Part shown: one piece after another, positions 29,836 to 34,992 of the stretch
Layout: the number at the start of each line of letters is the position of its first letter
Numbering within the stretch: position 1 is the first letter of the stretch
IMG/VR virus record: IMGVR_UViG_3300049491_000278
Coordinates: 1-35,473 of that record
Strand: one strand, 5' to 3'
Length of the DNA: 35,473 nucleotides
Source of the DNA: a virus
Notes under the pieces: generated by a model
The model's database searches: none
What the model was told of the DNA's origin: nothing
What the model saw: the letters and a program-made list of their open reading frames with translations, nothing else
Position numbers and translations under genes: made by a program

Positions 29836-29923
29836 AAGAAAGAAAAAACCAAAACAACAACATTGTAAAAAATGCTCAATGTTATTAGAAAGTAATTATC
29901 ATAAGAAATATCCTTGTATATGA
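29822..29923 (+). CDS. Tiny zinc-ribbon-like peptide, 33 aa
   Basis: MKPIKRKKKPKQQHCKKCSM, then a final Cys in KYPCI. A very basic N-terminus with a CxxC and a lone later Cys. It overlaps the upstream gene by 14 bases and ends in TGA. It is followed by the promoter region with a DnaA box. Short, so only moderately supported. Confidence 0.4.
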   Translation: MKPIKRKKKPKQQHCKKCSMLLESNYHKKYPCI

Positions 29924-29937
29924 AACATATAAATAGT

Positions 29938-29946
29938 TTATCCACA
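29938..29946 (+). promoter_or_regulatory. DnaA box (perfect) upstream of the recombination promoter
   Basis: TTATCCACA, exact consensus, 9 bases upstream of the -35 at 29956. Confidence 0.55.
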
Positions 29947-29955
29947 TCTAAGTAG

Positions 29956-29984
29956 TTGCACCAATGTGCATACTGTGCTAACAT
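29956..29984 (+). promoter_or_regulatory. Promoter for the recombination operon
   Basis: TTGCAC (29956-29961), 17-base spacer, TAACAT (29979-29984). A GCAC-CAAT-GTGC inverted repeat overlaps the -35 and could be an operator. Confidence 0.7.
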
Positions 29985-30002
29985 ATAAAAGTGAGTAATT
30001 AA

Positions 30003-30060
30003 CAGCTTTACATGCTGTATCTTGTATCCATACTTGTAAAGCGTGGATACAGGATATAGC
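30003..30060 (+). promoter_or_regulatory. 17-bp hairpin leader with possible pseudoknot
   Basis: GCTGTATCTTGTATCCA pairs along its whole 17-base length (two G-U) with TGGATACAGGATATAGC. The 13-base loop contains TGTAAAGC, the exact complement of GCTTTACA immediately upstream of the hairpin. It lies between the promoter at 29956 and the ATG at 30070. The loop 3' side and stem start share AAGCGTGG with the 28488 leader. Confidence 0.65.
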
Positions 30061-30069
30061 AACAATTAT

Positions 30070-30273
30070 ATGAATGAAATAATACAAAAAGAACAACTTT
30101 TAGTAGTCAAAGAAATAAAACAAAAACTACTAGAAGCAGAATTAGATGGTCAAATAGTACCAGAAAATGTATACGAGATTATCAAGCAAGTAGAAGACTT
30201 ATATACACCATTAGAAAAATACGATGATGGTCAAGGTCGAGGATACGATATATTAGACGAAGAATTAAACTAA
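30070..30273 (+). CDS. Hypothetical protein at head of recombination operon, 67 aa
   Basis: Acidic, helical (MNEIIQKEQLLVVKEIKQKL, YEIIKQVEDLYTPLEKYDDG). ATG 30070 is preferred over GTG 30043 because the latter lies in the long hairpin. It starts right after the structured leader and ends one base before the annealase gene. A small adaptor or regulator is possible. Not recognised. Confidence 0.6.
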   Translation: MNEIIQKEQLLVVKEIKQKLLEAELDGQIVPENVYEIIKQVEDLYTPLEKYDDGQGRGYDILDEELN

Positions 30274-30274
30274 C

Positions 30275-30769
30275 ATGAAAAAAACACCAACGATAGATTT
30301 AAAAGGTAAAGCATACGCAACTGTACCTGCTCGTATAAAAGAATTTCGTGAAGATAATCCAAATGGACTTATTGAAACAAAACCAGAAATACTTGAAAAT
30401 GAGATAATGTTTTCTGCTCGTATTCTTAAAGACAAAGCAAATCCTTTTTCTGGTGAAGCAACGGGACACGCTATCGGTAAGAAACAAGGCGATAAAGCGT
30501 TTGAAAAACTTGAAACAATCGCAGTAGGTCGTGCATTAGCACTTCTCGGATATATGGCTTCTGGTGATATTGCTTCTGGTGAAGAAATGGAAGAATACAT
30601 TGAATACCAAAAAGAAAAAAAAGAAAGTGATATTATTGAAGCAAAACAATTACTTTCAGAATGTAAAAATCTTAAAGAATTGCAAGAAACATGGGTATCA
30701 CTAGGCACGCTTATCAAAGAACCAGAAGTACTGGCAAAAAAAGACGAATTAAAACTAACGCTTAAATAA
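30275..30769 (+). CDS. Single-strand annealing protein (ERF/Rad52-like)
   Basis: 164 residues. KGKAYATVPARIKEFREDNP at the start, FSARILKDKANPFSGEATGHA, and GDKAFEKLETIAVGRALALLGY are the pattern of ERF/Rad52-type phage recombinases (an A-x-GRALA-LLG helix). A charged helical C-terminus follows. It would bind ssDNA and anneal complementary strands during phage recombination and replication. It is followed, one base later, by a YqaJ-type exonuclease, the usual partner. No cysteine or membrane features. Confidence 0.7.
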   Translation: MKKTPTIDLKGKAYATVPARIKEFREDNPNGLIETKPEILENEIMFSARILKDKANPFSGEATGHAIGKKQGDKAFEKLETIAVGRALALLGYMASGDIASGEEMEEYIEYQKEKKESDIIEAKQLLSECKNLKELQETWVSLGTLIKEPEVLAKKDELKLTLK

Positions 30770-30770
30770 C

Positions 30771-31373
30771 ATGTTTAAAAAACAATTTGAAACAAAAGAA
30801 GAATGGCTTGAAGCACGAAAAGGTAAAATAACAGGCTCACGACTTAACGGACTTGTTGTAAAACGTGGTACTGGTGAAAAAATAGCATATTACGAACTGA
30901 TTGCAGAACGTATCGCACAATCACCAGACGAAGAAAACCCTATGGATAGAGGTAATCGTCTTGAAGAAGAAGCAATTACATTATTTTCAGAAAAAACAGG
31001 TAAAAAAATAAACACGTCACTGGTACTATGGGAACGTGAAGATAATCCTAGTATTGCAATCTCACCAGATGGATATATGGAAAATGAAGCAGTAGAAGTA
31101 AAATGTTTATCTTCTGCAAAACACATCGAAGCATATCTTACAAAGAAAATACCTGATGAGTACGAATATCAAGTATTACAATACTTCATCGTAAATGACA
31201 AATTAGAAACTTTATACTTTGTTATGTATGACCCACGTATGCCTGAACACTTGAAACTTCATTATTTCATAGTAACTCGTGAAGAAAAGAAAGACGACAT
31301 TGAAACATACAAAACATACCAAGAAGAAAAACTTGCAAAAATTGACGAGATTATAAACCAACTAACATTTTAA
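30771..31373 (+). CDS. YqaJ-type alkaline exonuclease (PD-(D/E)XK)
   Basis: 200 residues. The order of motifs fits lambda-exonuclease-like YqaJ proteins: WLEARKGKITGSRL at about 12-25, GNRLEEEAITLF with Glu65-67, ISPDGY with Asp100, AVEVKC with Glu109 and Lys111, and YEYQVLQYFIV with the conserved Gln. It would resect dsDNA 5' ends to expose 3' tails for the annealase next to it. Confidence 0.9.
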   Translation: MFKKQFETKEEWLEARKGKITGSRLNGLVVKRGTGEKIAYYELIAERIAQSPDEENPMDRGNRLEEEAITLFSEKTGKKINTSLVLWEREDNPSIAISPDGYMENEAVEVKCLSSAKHIEAYLTKKIPDEYEYQVLQYFIVNDKLETLYFVMYDPRMPEHLKLHYFIVTREEKKDDIETYKTYQEEKLAKIDEIINQLTF

Positions 31374-31377
31374 TTTT

Positions 31378-31638
31378 ATGATATTTAAAGACATTGTTAC
31401 AAAAAAAAATTATACAAAAGACGGGCAAGAAAAAGCAACTTGGTTGAATGTAGGAACATATAAAAAAACTGATGATGGAAAGGAATATATTGAACTCAAT
31501 ATGTTTCCTAATACTCAATTTTATGTTTTTGAAAAAACTAATAAAACAACTGTTCAAAAGGATGCTGTAAACGACACAGTCACTACTGCAAGTGATGATT
31601 TTCCTGAAGGACTAGATTTGTCAAAAATACCATTTTAA
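31378..31638 (+). CDS. SSB-like single-strand DNA-binding protein candidate, 86 aa
   Basis: Beta-rich (IVTKKNYTKDGQEKATWLNV, EYIELNMFPNTQFYVF) with a low-complexity acidic tail ending DFPEGLDLSKIPF. The acidic tip with terminal IPF resembles the DDDIPF protein-docking end of bacterial SSB, although the core is shorter than SSB. Its place next to annealase and exonuclease supports a role in ssDNA handling. Homology not tested. Confidence 0.6.
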   Translation: MIFKDIVTKKNYTKDGQEKATWLNVGTYKKTDDGKEYIELNMFPNTQFYVFEKTNKTTVQKDAVNDTVTTASDDFPEGLDLSKIPF

Positions 31639-31641
31639 TGT

Positions 31642-31986
31642 ATGGAAAAACCAAGAACTTTAAAACAAAACGACAGTCTTCATTTGTTTTGTAAAAAACT
31701 TGCAGATGAACTCAATGGACGAGGGTATTATGTTCAACTGGTTTTGAAACCAACATACGAACTACGATGGGACACAAAAACCGTAAAAGAACATCTTTGG
31801 AAACCGATACAACAAGCAATCTTAAAAAAAGAAAGTACTACATCACTTGAAACAAACGAAGTAACAAAAGTACACGAACAACTTATGCTTGCATTACAAG
31901 ATAAACTCACTGAACTTGATTACATAGATTTTCCAAGTGAAACACAAACACAAGAATACCTAGCATCATATGAAAAAAACTTGTAA
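31642..31986 (+). CDS. NinB-like recombination-associated phage protein, 114 aa
   Basis: The sequence RTLKQNDSLHLFCKKLADEL, VKEHLWKPIQQAILKKESTT and EVTKVHEQLMLALQDKL follows a pattern I recall from a widespread phage protein group (often placed with NinB-type recombination mediators): an N-terminal TxxQNxxLH, a helical WxxxQ middle and a helical end. The probable role is DNA recombination or repair. It overlaps the 31970 gene by 17 bases. Confidence 0.6.
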   Translation: MEKPRTLKQNDSLHLFCKKLADELNGRGYYVQLVLKPTYELRWDTKTVKEHLWKPIQQAILKKESTTSLETNEVTKVHEQLMLALQDKLTELDYIDFPSETQTQEYLASYEKNL

Positions 31987-32125
31987 AAAATGCAATAACA
32001 TGTTTTCTACAGGACACAAAGATGCTGTGCTTGTAAAATACAAAGGTACAGTCATAGGAATCATCGCCTGTACAAAACATGCAAAAGAAATAATTAAACT
32101 TATTGAACATGAAATCACATCTTAA
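31970..32125 (+). CDS. Small Cys/His-rich protein, 51 aa
   Basis: MKKTCKKCNNMFSTGHKDAV, then IIACTKHAKEIIKLIEHE. The CKKC pair and later C-TK-H form a candidate zinc site. It overlaps both neighbours, indicating translational coupling. Function unknown. Confidence 0.5.
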   Translation: MKKTCKKCNNMFSTGHKDAVLVKYKGTVIGIIACTKHAKEIIKLIEHEITS

Positions 32126-32408
32126 ATACGATACACTTGCATATCACTTGTACCAGTACCTCATAAAAAACGAGGGGTGGCACAGTAAAGGAAGTTTATA
32201 TCAAATATCAGAACGTGAAGAATATTCACCAGAGACATGTGGAAGAACACTTCGCACCATGTCAGAAGATGGAATCATTCAGTGTGAATATTACAAAGGA
32301 AAACGTAAACAAAAACTAGCAAAGTACTCTGCATTACCAGTCGTGCAAAAAGTACTTATACCAACAATTATTATTAGAGAAGACGGAACAAGAGCAGTAA
32401 GAATATGA
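32109..32408 (+). CDS. Winged-helix DNA-binding protein, 99 aa
   Basis: AYHLYQYLIKNEGWHSKGSLYQIS, then SPETCGRTLRTMSEDGIIQCEYYKGKR is a typical winged helix with a beta wing. It could be a transcription regulator or a replication accessory. ATG 32109 preferred over TTG 32103. The gene overlaps the previous one and its stop overlaps the next start (ATGA). It is a candidate ligand for the inverted repeats at early promoters. Confidence 0.65.
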   Translation: MKSHLKYDTLAYHLYQYLIKNEGWHSKGSLYQISEREEYSPETCGRTLRTMSEDGIIQCEYYKGKRKQKLAKYSALPVVQKVLIPTIIIREDGTRAVRI

Positions 32409-32539
32409 TAAACCTAAAAACAACAGAAAGAATAGTTGGTTATATACCAAAAGGAACAAAAGCAAAATTGACTAAGAAATACAAAAAACCTATTTCACAA
32501 ATAATAGAAATGCTTTTATTGAAAGACTTGCAAAAATAG
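32405..32539 (+). CDS. Small basic protein, possible ribbon-helix-helix, 44 aa
   Basis: MINLKTTERIVGYIPKGTKA, then KLTKKYKKPISQIIEMLLLK. A short strand followed by two helices fits a ribbon-helix-helix repressor, which would suit its position at the end of the operon just before a promoter. Coupled to the upstream gene by ATGA. Not verified. Confidence 0.5.
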   Translation: MINLKTTERIVGYIPKGTKAKLTKKYKKPISQIIEMLLLKDLQK

Positions 32540-32548
32540 TTTTCCACA
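32540..32548 (+). promoter_or_regulatory. DnaA-box-like 9-mer next to the -35
   Basis: TTTTCCACA, one base from consensus, one base upstream of the -35 at 32550. Confidence 0.35.
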
Positions 32549-32549
32549 G

Positions 32550-32577
32550 TTGCAAAAGTGTACACACTTGCTATACT
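32550..32577 (+). promoter_or_regulatory. Promoter with palindromic operator in the spacer
   Basis: TTGCAA (32550-32555), 16-base spacer, TATACT (32572-32577). AAGTGT-AC-ACACTT (32556-32569) fills most of the spacer and could be bound by a repressor. It drives the small genes 32616 and 32743 and perhaps the DGR cassettes. Confidence 0.65.
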
Positions 32578-32615
32578 ATATACAGAGCAAACAACACTAA
32601 AAATGCTCTATAATT

Positions 32616-32738
32616 ATGAAACCATTTGATGAATCAGAAATATATACTTTACCAAGTGAAACTAAAAATTGGTACAAAGTAATAATCGTAAGTATCGCAA
32701 TCATGACAGTATTATCAATCGTAGCGTATTTTTTTTAA
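32616..32738 (+). CDS. Small membrane protein, 40 aa
   Basis: MKPFDESEIYTLPSETKN, then a membrane span (WYKVIIVSIAIMTVLSIVAYFF, split here as WYKVIIVSIAIM and TVLSIVAYFF). Predicted single-pass with a cytoplasmic acidic front. It is the first gene after the 32550 promoter. Not recognised. Confidence 0.55.
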   Translation: MKPFDESEIYTLPSETKNWYKVIIVSIAIMTVLSIVAYFF

Positions 32739-32742
32739 TAAT

Positions 32743-32916
32743 ATGAAAACAAACGAAGAATTAAAAACAATTTCATTTAGTATCGAAGAACAAGAATTTA
32801 TAAAAATATCACCTGATGGATTTTTCTATAAAGGTGAAAAGATAGATGATGTTCACAATGTATATGAACGTTTTAATGAGTGGCTTAAGCAATCAGAAAT
32901 AGAAAAAAATAAGTAA
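32743..32916 (+). CDS. Small hypothetical protein, 57 aa
   Basis: MKTNEELKTISFSIEEQEFI, then KISPDGFFYKGEKIDDVHNV and YERFNEWLKQ. The DGFFYKGEKI segment is a pattern I have seen in short phage proteins, but I cannot name a family. A beta part with a helical end. It ends shortly before the structured element at 32946. Confidence 0.5.
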   Translation: MKTNEELKTISFSIEEQEFIKISPDGFFYKGEKIDDVHNVYERFNEWLKQSEIEKNK

Positions 32917-32945
32917 TTTAATAATCCCACAGTCGTGTATCAAAT

Positions 32946-33068
32946 GTAGGAGTGCGTGCAAGTGTGAAATAAAGGCAGTTTAAATAAGGGCGGTAGTTGC
33001 CTAACCGTAGAGAAATTGTGAAATGGTAGAAATACAAAAGTACCAATCTATCAACTTGCCACTCCTAC
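32946..33068 (+). ncRNA. Candidate structured RNA element upstream of the DGR target
   Basis: GTAGGAGTG (32946-32954) pairs with CACTCCTAC (33060-33068). After a CGT bulge, GCAAGT (32958-32963) pairs with ACTTGC (33054-33059), giving a 15-pair closing stem around about 90 bases. Inside are AGGCA / TGCCT (32973-33002), CGGT / ACCG (32991-33007, alternative) and GGTA / TACC (33025-33044). The order suggests a multi-branched element. It is not tRNA-like, and I cannot match it to a known riboswitch. It ends 34 bases before the ATG at 33103, so it may be a leader or a free RNA. Confidence 0.45.
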
Positions 33069-33102
33069 CTCTGGTACATGACTAATTAACAAAACAAAAC
33101 AT

Positions 33103-33684
33103 ATGAAAATAACAATCACAAAGAAAGAAGTAGATGAAAAAATCTTAAAAATATACAATCTTCCAAAAGAAACCATTGTGGAGATTGTAGGTGAGAGTAT
33201 TGCACAGCAAATACTCGGTGCAGTTTCGCCAAAATCATTAGAATACTGGACCATAACTGATAAAGCAAGTGAAAAAACAAGTGAAATACTTGCAAAAGCA
33301 CGAAGTTTGTTTGATGTATATGTATACGATGAAAAAGATATTGATGCAGTATTCCCTGCACCAAAAAAAGACATAACAGTATCTTTCAAGAAATCTATAG
33401 AACCAGATGAAGAACATAGAAATAAGTCATACAATGATTTTATGTCAGAAAAAGACACATCATACATGACCATGCGACAGTATCTCTTGCTTTGTATATA
33501 TGTATGGGAAACTGAAAAACAACATCTTGATGTTATTGGTTGGACTCGTACGAGTTCGCTGTGGTCTGATGGTCGGCTTGTGGACGGTTACTGGTTTGGC
33601 GGCCTTTCGGGGCTGAGGCTTGATGATGGCAGTGTTGGCAATCGCAATTCGGACTGTGGTCCTCGTCAGCAGTTTCACTTTTAA
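33103..33684 (+). CDS. DGR target protein A (variable C-terminus), 193 aa
   Basis: Three parts. The N-terminal ~60 residues (MKITITKKEVDEKILKIYNL) diverge slightly from the paralog at 34993. Residues ~62-155 are identical in both copies and end with MTMRQYLLLCIYVWETEKQH. The C-terminal ~40 residues (GRLVDGYWFGGLSGLRLDDG, then GNRNSDCGPRQQFHF) are the variable segment. This is the layout of a DGR target with a C-type-lectin-like C-terminus. There is no signal peptide or membrane span, and it is far from the tail genes, so it may be a cytosolic or accessory binding protein instead of a fibre. It heads cassette A. Confidence 0.82.
   Translation: MKITITKKEVDEKILKIYNLPKETIVEIVGESIAQQILGAVSPKSLEYWTITDKASEKTSEILAKARSLFDVYVYDEKDIDAVFPAPKKDITVSFKKSIEPDEEHRNKSYNDFMSEKDTSYMTMRQYLLLCIYVWETEKQHLDVIGWTRTSSLWSDGRLVDGYWFGGLSGLRLDDGSVGNRNSDCGPRQQFHF
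33286..33568 (+). repeat. Exact 283-base repeat within target gene A
   Basis: Identical to 35191-35473. The last 127 bases are also identical to 1-127. The identity stops exactly at the first VR difference (33569 vs 128). Confidence 0.95.
33569..33656 (+). other. DGR variable region copy A (VR-A)
   Basis: Homologous to 128-215 with 18 substitutions and no gaps. Affected codons include GAT (GTT in B), TAC (CGC), TTT (TAT), CTT (GGT), AGT (GAT), AAT (GGT), AAT (GAT), GAC (GGC) and TGT (GAT). Nearly all are reachable from AAT, AAC or TAT by changing A only. The flanks are identical. Confidence 0.8.
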
Positions 33685-33727
33685 TTTTTTATTTTAACCC
33701 TGTGAAAGAACTATTACTAGAACAAAA

Positions 33728-33777
33728 ACAGTCGAAGAAAGTTTATAACACCCACCCAAAGGGATAAGTTTGGGGAA
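33728..33777 (+). repeat. Cassette leader repeat 1, copy A
   Basis: Identical to 281-330 (50 bases). It precedes the unrelated gene at 33783 and contains the CCCAAA / TTTGGG hairpin. Confidence 0.85.
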
Positions 33778-33782
33778 ATATT

Positions 33783-33929
33783 ATGCAAAAAATATTCCAC
33801 TGGCTAGGTTATCATAAATGGAGTAAATGGGTAGACATAGAAGAAAATATACATCCATATAACCACAATCATCAATACAGAGAATGTATTACTTGTGGTA
33901 AAAAACAAAAACGCTGGTATCATTCCTAA
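33783..33929 (+). CDS. Small Trp/His-rich zinc-binding-like protein, 48 aa
   Basis: MQKIFHWLGYHKWSKWVDIE, then NHNHQYRECITCGKKQKRWY. One CxxC and many His/Trp residues, a pattern of short phage zinc-binding proteins. It occupies the slot that holds the 116-residue protein in cassette B. Its stop is followed by leader repeat 2. Confidence 0.55.
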   Translation: MQKIFHWLGYHKWSKWVDIEENIHPYNHNHQYRECITCGKKQKRWYHS

Positions 33930-33934
33930 TTTAC

Positions 33935-33963
33935 TAACTAACCCAGTATAAACTGGAAACAAA
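33935..33963 (+). repeat. Cassette leader repeat 2, copy A
   Basis: 29 bases identical to 681-709, with the CCAGT-ATAA-ACTGG hairpin. Five bases separate it from the ATG at 33969. Confidence 0.85.
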
Positions 33964-33968
33964 TAACC

Positions 33969-34088
33969 ATGTCAGAAGACGGATTATACCCAATAGATTG
34001 CGAAACGTGCGGTGAGTCAATTACAAGCGATAATGAGGACTTTAACGGTATGTGTAAGGACTGTTATGAGACTCCAATAGAGGAATAA
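33969..34088 (+). CDS. Free-standing zinc-ribbon protein, 39 aa
   Basis: MSEDGLYPIDCETCGESITS, then CKDC about 12 residues later, and an acidic tail. Its 120 bases are identical to 996-1115, the end of the 133-residue gene of cassette B. Here leader repeat 2 lies directly before it, so it is expressed as a separate ribbon. Zero divergence points to a very recent duplication or to strong conservation. Confidence 0.7.
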   Translation: MSEDGLYPIDCETCGESITSDNEDFNGMCKDCYETPIEE

Positions 34089-34101
34089 AAAAATAAAATT
34101 T

Positions 34102-34701
34102 ATGACAAATACACAGTCACATGCGAAAAAAGAATTAGATATACTATTAAAAACAACACCAGATGCAATTATTAAAGACTTTGTCCCTGAAATTCTTGAA
34201 ATTTGCGAAGCATTTGGAAATTCTGGTCAATCTGGTGCTTCTGCTCCATATACAGCAAGTGCCTTATCTCAAGCAATAAAAAAACTATGTCTTTATCAAC
34301 CAATATGTCCTATTACTGGTATTGATGAAGAATGGAATAATTGTTCCGATATGGGTAATAAAGGTAATATGTATCAAAACAATAGATGTTCAAATATATT
34401 TAAGAAAGGTAAAGATGGTAGAGCATATTTTCTTGATGCAATAGTTTGGCAAGGAGAAGATGACTATGACACTTTTACTGGAACTATAAACGGAATAACC
34501 AGTAGACAGTATATAAAATCTTTCCCTTTTGAACCAAAAACATTTTACATAAATGTTGTAAGAGATTTTAATATAGATGGATTACCAGAAAAAGACATTA
34601 TTGAAACAGGACTTGGTAAATATACATATAAAATAAAAGACGAAAATGAAATAAAAGAAGTCTTTAATTATTACGATAAATATAAAAAAGAAGATTACTA
34701 A
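34102..34701 (+). CDS. Conserved phage protein of unknown function, 199 aa
   Basis: The middle (SGQSGASAPYTASALSQAIK, PICPITGIDEEWNNCSDMG, YQNNRCSNIFKKGKDGRAYF and ITSRQYIKSFPFEPKTFYI) follows a pattern I recall from a protein present in many unrelated phages, with function unknown. The front is helical and the end is charged. It sits in the slot that holds the adenine methylase in cassette B. No catalytic motif can be named from the sequence. Confidence 0.7.
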   Translation: MTNTQSHAKKELDILLKTTPDAIIKDFVPEILEICEAFGNSGQSGASAPYTASALSQAIKKLCLYQPICPITGIDEEWNNCSDMGNKGNMYQNNRCSNIFKKGKDGRAYFLDAIVWQGEDDYDTFTGTINGITSRQYIKSFPFEPKTFYINVVRDFNIDGLPEKDIIETGLGKYTYKIKDENEIKEVFNYYDKYKKEDY

Positions 34702-34735
34702 CTAAGAGCATCACATCTCAATAAACTGTGAGAAT
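34700..34735 (+). repeat. Cassette leader repeat 3, copy A
   Basis: 36 bases identical to 1847-1882, overlapping the stop of the 199-residue gene and ending 6 bases before ATG 34742. Confidence 0.85.
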
Positions 34736-34741
34736 GGAAAT

Positions 34742-34885
34742 ATGGACTTTGAAGACGCAATAAAATTGATAGCACTTGTTTTAGTAATAGTTTCAATAGT
34801 TTTTAGTGTTTTTGTAACAGTAAGATGTTGGAACATAAGACTTGCAGATAGAGTCGGTATCTGTGCCATGCAACATACGAGATAA
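34742..34885 (+). CDS. Small membrane protein, 47 aa
   Basis: MDFEDAIK, then a membrane span (LIALVLVIVSIVFSVFVTV, about 9-27) and a basic tail (RCWNIRLADRVGICAMQHTR). Positional equivalent of the 35-residue membrane protein at 1887, but not similar in sequence. Role unknown. Confidence 0.6.
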   Translation: MDFEDAIKLIALVLVIVSIVFSVFVTVRCWNIRLADRVGICAMQHTR

Positions 34886-34887
34886 TT

Positions 34888-34974
34888 ATGCAACTCCTCC
34901 TAGAACCAACAAATTTATTAAACGTAACTATAGCAATCTGCATTATTGTGGCGTGCTATAATTGGACTAAATAA
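34888..34974 (+). CDS. Tiny membrane peptide, 28 aa
   Basis: MQLLLEPTNLLNVTIAICII, then VACYNWTK. Largely hydrophobic. It begins 2 bases after the previous stop and is close to the start of target gene B. It could be a second membrane component or a chance frame. Confidence 0.4.
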   Translation: MQLLLEPTNLLNVTIAICIIVACYNWTK

Positions 34975-34992
34975 TATGAAACAATAAAACAT

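Noticed and set aside
33051-33473. Minus-strand frames of 140 residues opposite both DGR target genes
   Set aside because: They exist in both copies only because the plus genes are duplicated; Ser/Phe-rich composition is that of an antisense shadow.
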